This document shows, in pieces, positions 25,245-36,434 of a stretch of DNA of 64,000 bases (position 1 is the first letter of the stretch; every line of letters starts with the position of its first letter). The notes beneath the pieces were generated by a model. That model was not told the DNA's origin and searched no databases. It saw nothing but the letters and a program-made list of their open reading frames with translations. The translations under genes were made by a program, and so were the position numbers. This DNA comes from Aquimarina latercula DSM 2041 (lineage in GTDB: Bacteria > Bacteroidota > Bacteroidia > Flavobacteriales > Flavobacteriaceae), in contig NZ_KE387185.1 in NCBI RefSeq assembly GCF_000430645.1, forward strand, positions 1 through 64,000, given 5' to 3'.

Positions 25245-26279
25245 ATGAAAATCAACAAATCAATCTTATTGATGAGTGCAGCCTTTGCCGTACTCTCATG
25301 TTCAGAAAATGAACCAATTTCTGAACTAGAAAACCTAGAACCTGACAATCAAATCTTTGATGGCGCCGAAAGAGCAAATTTTGACAAAATTGGAACAACC
25401 GAAGAAGGTTTTTATGCAGGATTACCTATCAACTATGAACTAGTAGACGGAAAAAGAATTTTTGAAGGTGACATTATTCTTCCTAAAGACGAAGTCTATA
25501 CAGAAGACTCTAATTTTGTATTAGAAGACGGACAAGATCCTTCTTTAAGCAGAAGTGTTGGACGTACCTCTGGAAGATGGCCTGATAATAAAGTTTACTA
25601 TACCATAGCAAATGATCTTCCTAATAAAGCTAGAGTTACCAATGCAATTGCTAGCTGGGAAAACAATACGAATCTTACTTTTATTGAAAGAACTAACGAA
25701 TCCAACTACATATACTTTAGACCTGGCAGTGGATGTTCATCAAGTGTAGGAATGGTAGGTGGAAGACAAAACATCAATTTAGCAAGTGGTTGCAGTACTG
25801 GAAACACTATTCACGAAATTGGTCATGCTGTTGGATTATGGCACGAACAAAGTAGAGCCGATAGAGATCAATATGTAACTATTAATTTTCAAAATATTCA
25901 ATCTGGTAGAGATTTCAACTTTAAAACCTATGTAGAACAAGGATATGACGGAGACGAATATACTAGTTCTTTAGATTTTGGATCAATTATGATGTATGGA
26001 GCGTATTCATTCTCTAAGAACGGTCAGCCAACAATTACAAAAAAAGACGGAAGCACATACTCTGTACAGAGAAATGCATTGTCTACTGCTGATTTAGAAG
26101 GAATAGATAAAATGTATCCCGATGGTGGAGACGGCGGTGGTGAACCGACTTATGAAAATGGACAATACTATACAGTTTATGGACTAAGAGTATACCGATA
26201 TAATGATAAATGGTACTACTACAGCTCCAGAGGATGGAGAGAAGTAGTTTATGTTAATGGGGCTTGGTATTATGCATAA
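25245..26279 (+). CDS. Astacin-type (M12A) zinc metalloprotease lipoprotein
   Basis: 344 residues. Lipobox AVLSC (Cys19) gives a lipid-anchored envelope or surface protein. Residues 20-110 look like a propeptide. The catalytic domain has HEIGHAVGLWHEQSR with zinc ligands His190, His194, His200 and Glu191, and the Met-turn SIMMYG (247-252). After the protease domain a short Gly-rich linker leads to a Tyr/Trp-rich tail of about 42 residues (NGQYYTVYGLRVYRYNDKWY), which may be a small binding module. No T9SS sorting domain is seen. Confidence 0.92.
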   Translation: MKINKSILLMSAAFAVLSCSENEPISELENLEPDNQIFDGAERANFDKIGTTEEGFYAGLPINYELVDGKRIFEGDIILPKDEVYTEDSNFVLEDGQDPSLSRSVGRTSGRWPDNKVYYTIANDLPNKARVTNAIASWENNTNLTFIERTNESNYIYFRPGSGCSSSVGMVGGRQNINLASGCSTGNTIHEIGHAVGLWHEQSRADRDQYVTINFQNIQSGRDFNFKTYVEQGYDGDEYTSSLDFGSIMMYGAYSFSKNGQPTITKKDGSTYSVQRNALSTADLEGIDKMYPDGGDGGGEPTYENGQYYTVYGLRVYRYNDKWYYYSSRGWREVVYVNGAWYYA

Positions 26280-26310
26280 TCTATAATATCATATTAATAA
26301 ATTGTTTTAA

Positions 26311-26335
26311 GCCTTAGGTCTATAATACCTAAGGC
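26311..26335 (+). terminator. Terminator after the astacin gene
   Basis: Perfect 9-bp stem GCCTTAGGT (26311-26319) with ACCTAAGGC (26327-26335), followed by a T-rich run. Confidence 0.85.
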
Positions 26336-26391
26336 TTTTAATTTTTAGTTGCAACGATATTCCCTATTTTTGGTCTGTTATTGAAAATCTT

Positions 26392-26973
26392 ATGATGAGA
26401 TCATTTTTATATACAGTAGTTACCGTTACAATCATTTGCGTAAGTTGTAAAAAAGAAAATACTACTATACAAGAAGAAGTTGAAATAGTTAAGCTAGATA
26501 GTTTATCTAAAGAAAAAGTCGAAATAGATGTATTAAAACTATCTCCGCAAGCTTCAAAAGACATTGAAAACTTTGAGGATTTTCAGAATCTTAAAAAGTT
26601 AATAGTATCTATGAGCAAATCAAACCCTTTTTATATCAAAAAATACGCTGATAGTATGAATTTACTTGTTCAGTCCTTTAAAGAAAATGTGTCCGAAGAT
26701 TTAAAGGTAAATAACATCAGTTCTAGAATCGCGGTACTAACAACGGAATCGGGTTTGTTATTACAACTTACTGAAACTACTAGTCAAGATTCTCAGAAAC
26801 TTATGGACGCCAATATTAGATTACTTACAGCTTATAATAGTCTTATTATTCAGCTAAATGAATTATCATTAGCAATTCCAGAAAACATTGAAAAAGAACT
26901 TCTTAGAGAACGTGACATCCTAAGAGATTCCATTTTATCTCCAGAAGAAAAGAATATTGAAATCGAAGAATAA
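26392..26973 (+). CDS. Small lipoprotein of unknown function
   Basis: 193 residues. Signal peptide with lipobox (TIICVSCKKEN). The rest is acidic and mostly helical with several Leu-rich heptads, including a segment NLLVQSFKENVSEDLKV near residue 85. Not recognised. The NTF2-like gene follows 6 bp downstream, so they are probably co-transcribed. Confidence 0.78.
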   Translation: MMRSFLYTVVTVTIICVSCKKENTTIQEEVEIVKLDSLSKEKVEIDVLKLSPQASKDIENFEDFQNLKKLIVSMSKSNPFYIKKYADSMNLLVQSFKENVSEDLKVNNISSRIAVLTTESGLLLQLTETTSQDSQKLMDANIRLLTAYNSLIIQLNELSLAIPENIEKELLRERDILRDSILSPEEKNIEIEE

Positions 26974-26979
26974 AATAGT

Positions 26980-27468
26980 ATGAAGAATTTAGTAGTTTTT
27001 ATATGTTTTGCAATTACCATTACTTTTCAAGCCCAAACAAAAAAAGAAATCAATACCGTATTAGAACAATGGCATAAAGCTGCAGCTGATGCATCATTTG
27101 ATTCCTATTTTGGTTTGATGACCAATGATGCTATATTTATTGGAACTGATGCTACAGAGAATTGGAATTTAGCTTCCTTTAAAGCATTCTCTAAACCTTA
27201 TTTTGATAAAGGAAAAGCATGGAGTTTTAGCACGTTAGAAAGAAATATATTTGCACAAACTGACAGTAAATTAGCTTGGTTTGATGAATTATTAGATACT
27301 CAAATGGGAATCTGCAGAGGTAGCGGTGTGTTAGAGAAAACAACTGAAGGCTGGAAAATAAAACATTACGTCTTATCCATTGCAATACCTAATGAAAATG
27401 TAAAAGAAATTACTACGCTTAAAAAAAGTTTTGACAGTGATTTAATGGAAAAATTAAGAAGTAAGTAG
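26980..27468 (+). CDS. Exported NTF2/SnoaL-like protein
   Basis: 162 residues with a signal peptide (FICFAITITFQAQ). The domain is NTF2-like (DUF4440/SnoaL-like): an N-terminal helix INTVLEQWHKAAADASFDSYFG, then DDAIFIGTDATE-like strands and a C-terminal sheet ending KIKHYVLSIAIP. Such domains act as ligand-binding or isomerase-like scaffolds; no catalytic residues can be assigned. Confidence 0.85.
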   Translation: MKNLVVFICFAITITFQAQTKKEINTVLEQWHKAAADASFDSYFGLMTNDAIFIGTDATENWNLASFKAFSKPYFDKGKAWSFSTLERNIFAQTDSKLAWFDELLDTQMGICRGSGVLEKTTEGWKIKHYVLSIAIPNENVKEITTLKKSFDSDLMEKLRSK

Positions 27469-27478
27469 TACTCGAAAA

Positions 27479-28132
27479 CTAGAATATACTTTTACTGAAT
27501 TCATCTATATTGGAATAACATCTAGTAGCGCCATTCTGTAGTAGTTTCTCCTTATTCTTATCTCCAATACCAACAAAATCTAAAGATAAGTTTTGAGCCG
27601 TTTTTAGATCCCAAAGCCCATCGCCCACCGAGATAATCTTAGTAAACTCCGATATGTTATAAAAGGCTTTTGCTCTTTCCAAAGCATCCATTACAAAGCC
27701 TTCTCGTGATTCGTGTGTCATAGAAGTAGCCAGTAATAACTCGTCGTACCATATACTACATTGCTCTAATTTAAGCATTGCAGGTTTAGGAAGTGCTCCC
27801 GTAGCAAAACAAAACGGAATAGACTTATCTCTAAAAGATTGTATTAAAGATTGAGCTCCTTTAATTTCTTTTACCGGATCGAATTCTAGCATTTGTGTTA
27901 CCAAATTATTCTCAAAGTCCCCTAAAAGATTCTCTGAAAGATCTTGTTTAAAACTTCGCTCATAATTATATCGCAACGCATAACTATCAGTATGATGCTT
28001 ATAATTATTATAGTCTGTATCAATATTATTAATCCCCATACTCATCATAGCTTTGGTTACAGAGATTAAATACATAGGTACACTATCCGTCAATGTCCCA
28101 TCAATGTCAAATATGTATAATGTATCTTTCAG
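27479..28132 (-). CDS. HAD family hydrolase with a non-standard start
   Basis: The HAD nucleophile motif FDIDGTLTDS is in frame but lies upstream of the first TTG (28093), and no ATG or GTG occurs before the in-frame stop at the end of the TonB receptor gene. A CTG at 28132 gives LKDTLYIFDIDGTLTDS, exactly where a HAD protein should begin, about 217 residues long. Motif II/III-like segments (FCATGA, VGDGLWD) follow. It is a phosphatase of the phosphoglycolate/beta-phosphoglucomutase type; substrate unknown. It starts 16 bp after the TonB receptor stop. Confidence 0.8.
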   Translation of the reverse strand: MKDTLYIFDIDGTLTDSVPMYLISVTKAMMSMGINNIDTDYNNYKHHTDSYALRYNYERSFKQDLSENLLGDFENNLVTQMLEFDPVKEIKGAQSLIQSFRDKSIPFCFATGALPKPAMLKLEQCSIWYDELLLATSMTHESREGFVMDALERAKAFYNISEFTKIISVGDGLWDLKTAQNLSLDFVGIGDKNKEKLLQNGATRCYSNIDEFSKSIF

Positions 28133-28148
28133 AAGTGTTGTTTTTATA

Positions 28149-30557
28149 TTATAAAGAATACTTTAAGGATAAAATAAAGTTTCTTCCTGCTCCGGCAATA
28201 CCAGATGAATATGGTCGATAACGTTGATCAGTAATATTCTCAACTGTTAACGTTGCTTGTAAACTTTTAGTAAACTGATATCTTGATCTCACATTAAGTG
28301 TATACCAAGAAGGAGAATATGGATTTCCATTTTCATCTAATGCATATAAAAAGTCATTGTTTTGTTGAGAAGGAGCCAACTCTTCAAAATCAAATTGCCC
28401 ATTATAAATTGCAGAAAAATCAATCATCCATTTATCATTTGTATAATTAAGATTTGTACTACCAAACTGAGGAGCAACATGTCTTGAAGGAGAAACTGAT
28501 CCATCATCCAACTCTTCTTCTCCACCAGTAAATGTATATTTAGAAGAAAGGTTAAAATTCTTTATAAAATCATAACTAAAACCTGCCTCAAAACCATAAA
28601 TCTGAGCATTGGCTGCATTCTGAATCGCTTGTACATTGCTTAGCTCTCCTCCAAAAATAATTTCAGTTTCTCCATTAAGAGAAAAATCTCTTCGAACTAA
28701 AGCATTATCCAATTGCGTATAATAGGTTGCCAAATCAATCTTGAAATTCTTACCAACATTGGCAGTCAACCCAATTTCTCCATTATAAGCATATTCTGGT
28801 TCTAAATCTGGATTTGGCACTACTACTGACCCTGGTTCCGAATCAAAAATTTTACCCACATCATCAATATTAGGTGCTCTAAATGCTGTAGAAAAATTAA
28901 ACTTCCACTGTAAAATATCATTTGGTAACCAGCTAATTCCTGCCGTACCTGTAAAAGCCTCCGTATCAATATTTGCTTCTCTAAAAGGAAAGTCAAAAAA
29001 CGTATCATCAAATTCTGAATACAGAATAATCCTATTGTATCGCAACCCACCTTGAAACCTTAATTTTTCAGTTAACTTACTTTTTAAACTGGCATATGCA
29101 GCAATGGACTGCCATGTAGACCCATCCGGATATCTAGATGGTGCGGCAACAACATCATTGGTAGAAATATTAAGTTCCGAACCCTCTGACGAGACTTGAT
29201 TCAAGATATATTCCAAACCATAATATATCGTTGTTTTATCATCAAATTTCTTTTCAAAATCAAGATTTGCAGAATATGCATCTACATCCTCTTTTGTTCT
29301 TGATAAAATATCATCTCCAAAATCCCGATCATTTCTACTTTCCTGAAAATTCTGATAGGCAGCTGTAAATTTTACTTTATCGTATAATTTATTTTTCCAT
29401 TTATTAGTTAATTGAAGATTTCCCATTAACCATTTTTGAGGTCCATAATACCATTCGGCAGATCTTAAACCCACATCACTACGACGGATCAATCGATCAT
29501 ATCTAGGATAATCAGAAGTTTTTGTATAAATAAATCCTGCATTAATATCCCATCTTTCATTAGGAATAAAATGTACCTTTTGCAAAAAATTAAATTGATT
29601 ATAACCAGTAAAAACCTGACTTTTTGGGTCATCATTTTCAATTAGAGTATCAACACCATCTATTGTTTCTACATACTCATTTCGTAAATAATCATCAGGG
29701 CCATGACTTCCCATTGTAAGATCATCAAAATCTGTATAACTTACACTAGTTAGAAATGCCCACTTCTCTAAGCCTATATTAAAATCGACATGACCTGTTC
29801 TTTCATTACTCGCACTAGCATACCTAGCTATAGCATTTCCACTAAATTTATTCTTTCCTCGTATAGCTATTTTAGGTTGAGCTGTGTAAAAGTTCATCAC
29901 ACCTCCTACAGCATCACTTCCGTAAACTACAGAACCAGGTCCTAATATAACTTCTGTTCTATCTATTGTAAATGGATCTACAGATATCACATTTTGAACA
30001 TTACCACCCCTAAAAATAGCATTATTCATTCGAACTCCATCCACCGTAAGTAATAATCGATTAGTAGAAAATCCTCGAATTATTGGACTACCTCCTCCCA
30101 ATTGACTTTTCTGTATAAACACTTGCCCACTGCTCTGCAAAAGGTCTGCCGAAGTTTGTGGTGTAGAGAAAGAGATTTCATCAGATTTAATACTAACAAT
30201 CTTTTGAGTAACATCTTTTTTATCCTGTTCCCACTTAGAAACAGAAATCACTACCTCTGACAATTGATTTTCATCCACCTCCAAATACACTTTATTTGAT
30301 AAAGCTAGAATTTCAGATTTAGTAGTAGCAAAGCTTATGTGGGATATGTGAATAAAATATAGTATTTCTGTTTCCGAAAAATCGGAAATATCCGCTATAC
30401 CATCAAAATCTGTTATAACAGTTTTTGATTTCGTTTTATTATGAATTGTAACACTAGGAATAGGCTGGTTATTTGACCTGCTTAGCACAGTAATACTTTG
30501 AGCAGTATTTTCCGTTACAAAAAATAAAGTGAATACAACAATTAAAAATAAGCGCAT
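28149..30557 (-). CDS. TonB-dependent outer-membrane receptor
   Basis: 802 residues. Signal peptide ending TAQ, a carboxypeptidase-regulatory-like domain (about 20-100), the plug (about 110-225, with IIRGFSTNRLLLTVDGVRMNNAIFR split over the usual motifs) and a 22-strand barrel ending in an aromatic residue pattern (RNFILSLKYSL). The plug resembles receptors of the heme/hemoglobin-transferrin group (SADLLQSSGQVFIQKSQLGG), so iron or heme is a reasonable guess for the substrate. No SusD partner is present. Confidence 0.92.
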   Translation of the reverse strand: MRLFLIVVFTLFFVTENTAQSITVLSRSNNQPIPSVTIHNKTKSKTVITDFDGIADISDFSETEILYFIHISHISFATTKSEILALSNKVYLEVDENQLSEVVISVSKWEQDKKDVTQKIVSIKSDEISFSTPQTSADLLQSSGQVFIQKSQLGGGSPIIRGFSTNRLLLTVDGVRMNNAIFRGGNVQNVISVDPFTIDRTEVILGPGSVVYGSDAVGGVMNFYTAQPKIAIRGKNKFSGNAIARYASASNERTGHVDFNIGLEKWAFLTSVSYTDFDDLTMGSHGPDDYLRNEYVETIDGVDTLIENDDPKSQVFTGYNQFNFLQKVHFIPNERWDINAGFIYTKTSDYPRYDRLIRRSDVGLRSAEWYYGPQKWLMGNLQLTNKWKNKLYDKVKFTAAYQNFQESRNDRDFGDDILSRTKEDVDAYSANLDFEKKFDDKTTIYYGLEYILNQVSSEGSELNISTNDVVAAPSRYPDGSTWQSIAAYASLKSKLTEKLRFQGGLRYNRIILYSEFDDTFFDFPFREANIDTEAFTGTAGISWLPNDILQWKFNFSTAFRAPNIDDVGKIFDSEPGSVVVPNPDLEPEYAYNGEIGLTANVGKNFKIDLATYYTQLDNALVRRDFSLNGETEIIFGGELSNVQAIQNAANAQIYGFEAGFSYDFIKNFNLSSKYTFTGGEEELDDGSVSPSRHVAPQFGSTNLNYTNDKWMIDFSAIYNGQFDFEELAPSQQNNDFLYALDENGNPYSPSWYTLNVRSRYQFTKSLQATLTVENITDQRYRPYSSGIAGAGRNFILSLKYSL

Positions 30558-30560
30558 TAC

Positions 30561-31280
30561 TTAACTAAAAATTTCATTCAAAATCGAAAGTGACTTTGGT
30601 TTTTTAAAACCGTGCAAATGTAGCTCAAAATATACTAATAACGTATTAAGAATCTCATTTCTTACCATTCTAGACATTTTAATACTCATACTTTCCTCAA
30701 ATGTCGTGCCCAAAAACTTCTTGAGTACCAAAACACTATTTCCTTCGAGACAATAAATGTTAGAAGAATCCTCCTGAAAGCAACCATCTTGCATATTAAA
30801 AACCGATGAAGAAATATTAGATGTATCTGGATAAAACCCTAAATATTGTGTCAACTTTATTAAAAATGAAATATGGAAATTACCAATATTATCATGTGAA
30901 TCTAACCACAAAAATGTTGTTTCTAAATAATGAAAAAGATCCTCATTTATTTCTTGTTCTTGAATTGTATTTTTTAATATTTCTGAAAGAAAAAATACTA
31001 ATGAGCTTTTAACAAAATCAGTATGCAAAGATTGATAAGGTATTAGAATTTTAGCTTCTTTAATTCTTTCTAAAGTACCTTTATCTTTGTGATTTGCTTC
31101 AATTTCTAGTAACGTCAACGGCTGAAACAAAGAAGATCGTATTTTTCCTCTTTTAGATTTTAATATTCCTTTTAGCAAATAGGAACGTAATCCACTAGTT
31201 TTTGTTAATAGGGAAACTATTAAATCACTTTCTCCATAACGCAAAGAATGAATTACTATGGCTGGAGTATTTACAATCAT
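30561..31280 (-). CDS. recO: DNA repair protein RecO
   Basis: 239 residues. The N-terminal OB fold opens with the RecO signature AIVIHSLRYGESDLIVSLLTKTSG, followed by a helical domain. RecO loads RecA on SSB-coated DNA in the RecFOR pathway. It overlaps the porZ start by one base; recO next to porZ is a recurrent order in Flavobacteria. Confidence 0.92.
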   Translation of the reverse strand: MIVNTPAIVIHSLRYGESDLIVSLLTKTSGLRSYLLKGILKSKRGKIRSSLFQPLTLLEIEANHKDKGTLERIKEAKILIPYQSLHTDFVKSSLVFFLSEILKNTIQEQEINEDLFHYLETTFLWLDSHDNIGNFHISFLIKLTQYLGFYPDTSNISSSVFNMQDGCFQEDSSNIYCLEGNSVLVLKKFLGTTFEESMSIKMSRMVRNEILNTLLVYFELHLHGFKKPKSLSILNEIFS

Positions 31281-33559
31281 TACCTAACTATCAAAAGCTT
31301 AGAAACAGTTGTTTCTGCTTGATCTTCTCCTGTAACTAAAATAAGATAAACTCCAGACGCTACCTTATGCCTTCCAAAAGCGGTAGTATCCCACTGAATA
31401 CTTCCACCTTCACTAACTTCTTCATATACCAAGTTACCTTCGATATCAGTGATCTTTACATTTGATCTACTTGTTAAACCTTTTATTGTTACCTGCCCAT
31501 TAAATCCTGGGCGCACCGGATTAGGAAATGCAACTACATTATCTAAATTATCTTCTGGTCCAGTAGCAGTTCCTTTAAACTCTAATAAACCTTTCTCAGT
31601 TGCAAAATAAACAGAACCCGTAGAATCATCTACTGATATATCTAATACATTATTTGTAGGTAACGGAGAATTATCAGCCGTAAAATGAGCTAATGTCTCT
31701 TGCCCATCAGAAGAGAAATAAAACACTCCTGATGATGCAGTAGCTACCCATTTATTATTAGACCCATCTGCTTCTATATCAGTAATTGTCTCATCAAATA
31801 ATAATTCTTGAGGAACACCTTCATCATCTAAAATAATAATCTGACTTGCTTGGGGATTACTTTGCTGAAACACTCCAGAAGTATTAAACAAAACCCTTAT
31901 GCCTCTAAAAGTACCAATCCACAACTGATTATTCCGATCGACCTCTAAAGCAAGTACATAATCACTAGGAAGATTAGAACCCTCAGTCTCACCAGATAAT
32001 TGAATTTGACTTTCTGTATCAGTATTGTAACCAATCACACCCGAATTAAATCCACCAACAAACAAATTTCCGTCTCTATCTATCACCGTATCCGTAAAAC
32101 CTAAATTATTTAAAGCATTAGGTATTGATCTGCTTAAATTAACATTAAGCGTTTGTGTCGCACCAGGAGAAAATCTTTTCAAACCATTGTCAACCCTAGC
32201 GTTATTAACCCACAGATTTCCATCATTGTCAAAAACAGAGCCGTTAAGAAACACAAAAATTGGATCATTTGTTACAAATGACTCAAAACCACTATTAAGG
32301 TTGTTATATAAATTAGTTACTACATTATCATTGATCTCTAATAAACCACTACTTAAACTACTTATAAAAACCTGATCTTCATTATTGGGATTAATAGTAA
32401 TATGAGATAAAGATGTAGCACCCATAACCTCATCTTTAGAAATATTTAACCATCCTTCAGAAGTGAGTTTACTTATCCCTCTTTGTTGTAATGGAAACGG
32501 GTTAAAATTCACATCATATTGACCAAATACTACCCACAGTTTACTATTTGATGCTTCTATCCCAAAAGTAAAATTACTTAATGGTCCTTCTGGAGATATT
32601 GAAGTTTTATTAGTAAGATCATTAAAATCAACTTGTAATAATCCTCTACTATCTGTTCCTAGATATAGTGTGTTATTAAAAGATAACGCGGTATTTAACA
32701 AAAAAGAATCTCCAGTTGTACTAATTGCCGATGTAGTTTCATTAAAGCTTGTATCAAATACCGATGCTCGATCTGTATTAACAACTATTAAATTGTCAGA
32801 ATCGATAGAAACATCTATTACATCACTAGAAGCTGTTACAACTGTAGTTAGAACTGGTCCATCAAGACGACTGATAAGGTTATTATTCTCCCATACCAAA
32901 ATCTCCTCATTAAATAATGTAATTCCTCTATACTGTCCTGGAACTAATGTTATCCATTGGTTAAAATCAACTAAATTAGGGTTGTCAACATTTGCATTTA
33001 AAATTCCATTATTCGAAGTAGTTGCATAAATCACATTGTTTGAAACTACCGTTCCGGTTATATTTATTTGTGATCCAGCTGGACCCACAAAAAACGTATC
33101 ACCAAATTCTATTCTTTCTAAATTAAACTCTACGATCCCAAACTCTGTAGAGACATACAATATATTACCATTTTCAAAAAAGTGATTGATCCTTTTCTGT
33201 GTTGGAGGAATCGTCGGTTTCTCTAAAATATCGATAAAAGTTATTACCTCATCATCAACTATTAGCTCTAACAATCCATTATCATAACCAATAACAGTAA
33301 TATCAAATATTGAACTATGATAAATTGTAGATACTGTTTCTCCAGACAAACCATTTACAGTAGTAAAGGTTTCCGAAGTTCTTGTATCCGTATCGTAGAT
33401 AAAAATTGTATTCTCAGAAGCAACATAAATTTTATTTTCTATTGCATAGGAATCGTTAATTTGAAAATAGGAATAATGCCCTGTCCATTGATTACTAAAA
33501 TCCTGAGAAAATAGAAATACCGGAAAAATTAGAAGTATTAACTGTCTGAAGTATCGCAT
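31280..33559 (-). CDS. porZ: Type IX secretion system protein PorZ
   Basis: 759 residues. Signal peptide (LILLIFPVFLFSQ), two beta-propellers made of two-component-regulator-type blades (for example NQLWIGTFRGI and NKWVATASSGVFYF), and a C-terminal type IX sorting domain starting AFPNPVRPGF. This three-domain layout and the opening SNQWTGHYSYFQIND match PorZ, which helps deliver anionic LPS to T9SS substrates at the cell surface. Co-located with recO. Confidence 0.83.
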   Translation of the reverse strand: MRYFRQLILLIFPVFLFSQDFSNQWTGHYSYFQINDSYAIENKIYVASENTIFIYDTDTRTSETFTTVNGLSGETVSTIYHSSIFDITVIGYDNGLLELIVDDEVITFIDILEKPTIPPTQKRINHFFENGNILYVSTEFGIVEFNLERIEFGDTFFVGPAGSQINITGTVVSNNVIYATTSNNGILNANVDNPNLVDFNQWITLVPGQYRGITLFNEEILVWENNNLISRLDGPVLTTVVTASSDVIDVSIDSDNLIVVNTDRASVFDTSFNETTSAISTTGDSFLLNTALSFNNTLYLGTDSRGLLQVDFNDLTNKTSISPEGPLSNFTFGIEASNSKLWVVFGQYDVNFNPFPLQQRGISKLTSEGWLNISKDEVMGATSLSHITINPNNEDQVFISSLSSGLLEINDNVVTNLYNNLNSGFESFVTNDPIFVFLNGSVFDNDGNLWVNNARVDNGLKRFSPGATQTLNVNLSRSIPNALNNLGFTDTVIDRDGNLFVGGFNSGVIGYNTDTESQIQLSGETEGSNLPSDYVLALEVDRNNQLWIGTFRGIRVLFNTSGVFQQSNPQASQIIILDDEGVPQELLFDETITDIEADGSNNKWVATASSGVFYFSSDGQETLAHFTADNSPLPTNNVLDISVDDSTGSVYFATEKGLLEFKGTATGPEDNLDNVVAFPNPVRPGFNGQVTIKGLTSRSNVKITDIEGNLVYEEVSEGGSIQWDTTAFGRHKVASGVYLILVTGEDQAETTVSKLLIVR

Positions 33560-33630
33560 AATTACGGAGTGATATTAACGCTGCCTTGATAACACGCTAA
33601 AATACTAATTATTGCTTTCAAATAATGAAA

Positions 33631-33660
33631 AAAGCCGTTCTTTATAGTAAGAACGGCTTT
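33631..33660 (-). terminator. Terminator of gdhA
   Basis: Perfect 12-bp stem (33631-33642 with 33649-33660), 6-nt loop, followed by T7 on the minus strand. It lies 22 bp after the gdhA stop. Confidence 0.88.
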
Positions 33661-33682
33661 CACAATAAATACTTATTATTAT

Positions 33683-35029
<1,347 letters not shown>

Positions 35030-35129
35030 TTAATAGGATTAAAAGATTCTTATTTAATGGTTAATTTATTTGGTCAAATATATGATATTATCAAAAAATT
35101 ACATCTAATTTTTTGAATTTAATAACACT

Positions 35130-36269
35130 CTATCCAATAGCTTGCTCTAAATCTGATATTAGGTCGTTTACATCCTCAATTCCTACACTTAATCTAATCA
35201 GAGAATCGACAACACCAGTCTTTTCTCGTTCTTCTTTTGGAATTGACGCATGTGTCATACTTGCTGGATGTCCTGCTAAACTTTCTACTCCACCAAGTGA
35301 TTCTGCTAATGTGAAAATTTTCAAATTTTCAACAATTCTTATCGCTTCTTTGTAATTACTGTTTTTTGTAACAAAAGATATCATGCCACCGAAACCATTC
35401 ATTTGTTCTTTAGCTACACTATAACCTGGATTATCTATAAATCCTGGCCAATATACATTTTCAATTTTAGGATGATTTTTTAGATAATTTGCTATGGTTT
35501 CTCCATTTTCGCAATGACGTTGCATTCTAACATGTAATGTCTTAATTCCTCTAAGAGCTAAAAAACTATCTTGTGGACCACAGACCGCGCCACTTGCATT
35601 TTGAATAAAATATAGGCGATTCGCAATTTCATCATCCTTAACTATCAAAGCACCCATTATCAAATCACTATGCCCTCCAATATATTTAGTAACACTATGC
35701 ATTACGATATCGGCACCAAGATCTAAAGGTTGCTGTAAATAAGGTGTTGCAAATGTATTATCTACGGCTAATAGAAGATTATGTTTGTTAGAAATCTTAC
35801 CAATTGCTTTAATATCAATAATATTCATCATCGGGTTTGTTGGTGTCTCTACCCAAATCAGTTTTGTTTTTTCATTAATATATTTTTCAACGTTACCCGA
35901 ATTTTTCATTCCAATAAAATGAAATTTTATTCCAAAACCTTCAAAAATTTTGGTAAACAATCTATAGGTTCCCCCATAGAGATCATTTGTCGAAATCACT
36001 TCATCGCCAGGTTTTAATAATTTAAGTACCGCATCAATAGCTGCTAATCCTGATCCAAAAGCCAATCCATGTTTTCCGTTTTCAAGACTTGCCAAAGCAT
36101 TTTCTAAAGATTTTCTAGTTGGATTATGTGTTCTACTATACTCAAACCCTTTGTGTCCTCCAGGAGTAGTTTGAGCATAGGTAGAAGTTTGGTATATTGG
36201 AGGCATTACAGATCCGTAAGCAGGATCAAGTATCTGTCCTCCGTGTATTGTTTTGGTATTAAACTTCAC
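35130..36269 (-). CDS. metB: Cystathionine gamma-synthase (trans-sulfuration PLP enzyme)
   Basis: 379 residues. The PLP-binding Lys lies in MHSVTKYIGGHSD (about 196). It opens KFNTKTIHGGQILDPAYGSVMPPIYQTST-like, as the Cys/Met metabolism PLP family does, and has GGVESLAGHPASMTHASIP near the C-terminus. Gamma-synthase and gamma-lyase are hard to tell apart; synthase (methionine biosynthesis) is favoured by overall similarity. Confidence 0.88.
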   Translation of the reverse strand: MKFNTKTIHGGQILDPAYGSVMPPIYQTSTYAQTTPGGHKGFEYSRTHNPTRKSLENALASLENGKHGLAFGSGLAAIDAVLKLLKPGDEVISTNDLYGGTYRLFTKIFEGFGIKFHFIGMKNSGNVEKYINEKTKLIWVETPTNPMMNIIDIKAIGKISNKHNLLLAVDNTFATPYLQQPLDLGADIVMHSVTKYIGGHSDLIMGALIVKDDEIANRLYFIQNASGAVCGPQDSFLALRGIKTLHVRMQRHCENGETIANYLKNHPKIENVYWPGFIDNPGYSVAKEQMNGFGGMISFVTKNSNYKEAIRIVENLKIFTLAESLGGVESLAGHPASMTHASIPKEEREKTGVVDSLIRLSVGIEDVNDLISDLEQAIG

Positions 36270-36434
36270 GATTCCTCGATTTTTATCAGTGTTCTTATTT
36301 TTTATATGTTCTTTCGATCAATTCTTATATTTCAGAACTGAAAAAAACCAACTTGTAATCTATTTTGTTAAAAAACTAAAACAAATTTATAACTTAATTC
36401 GTTCTAATCATATTTCAATGAATATCTTTAGTAG

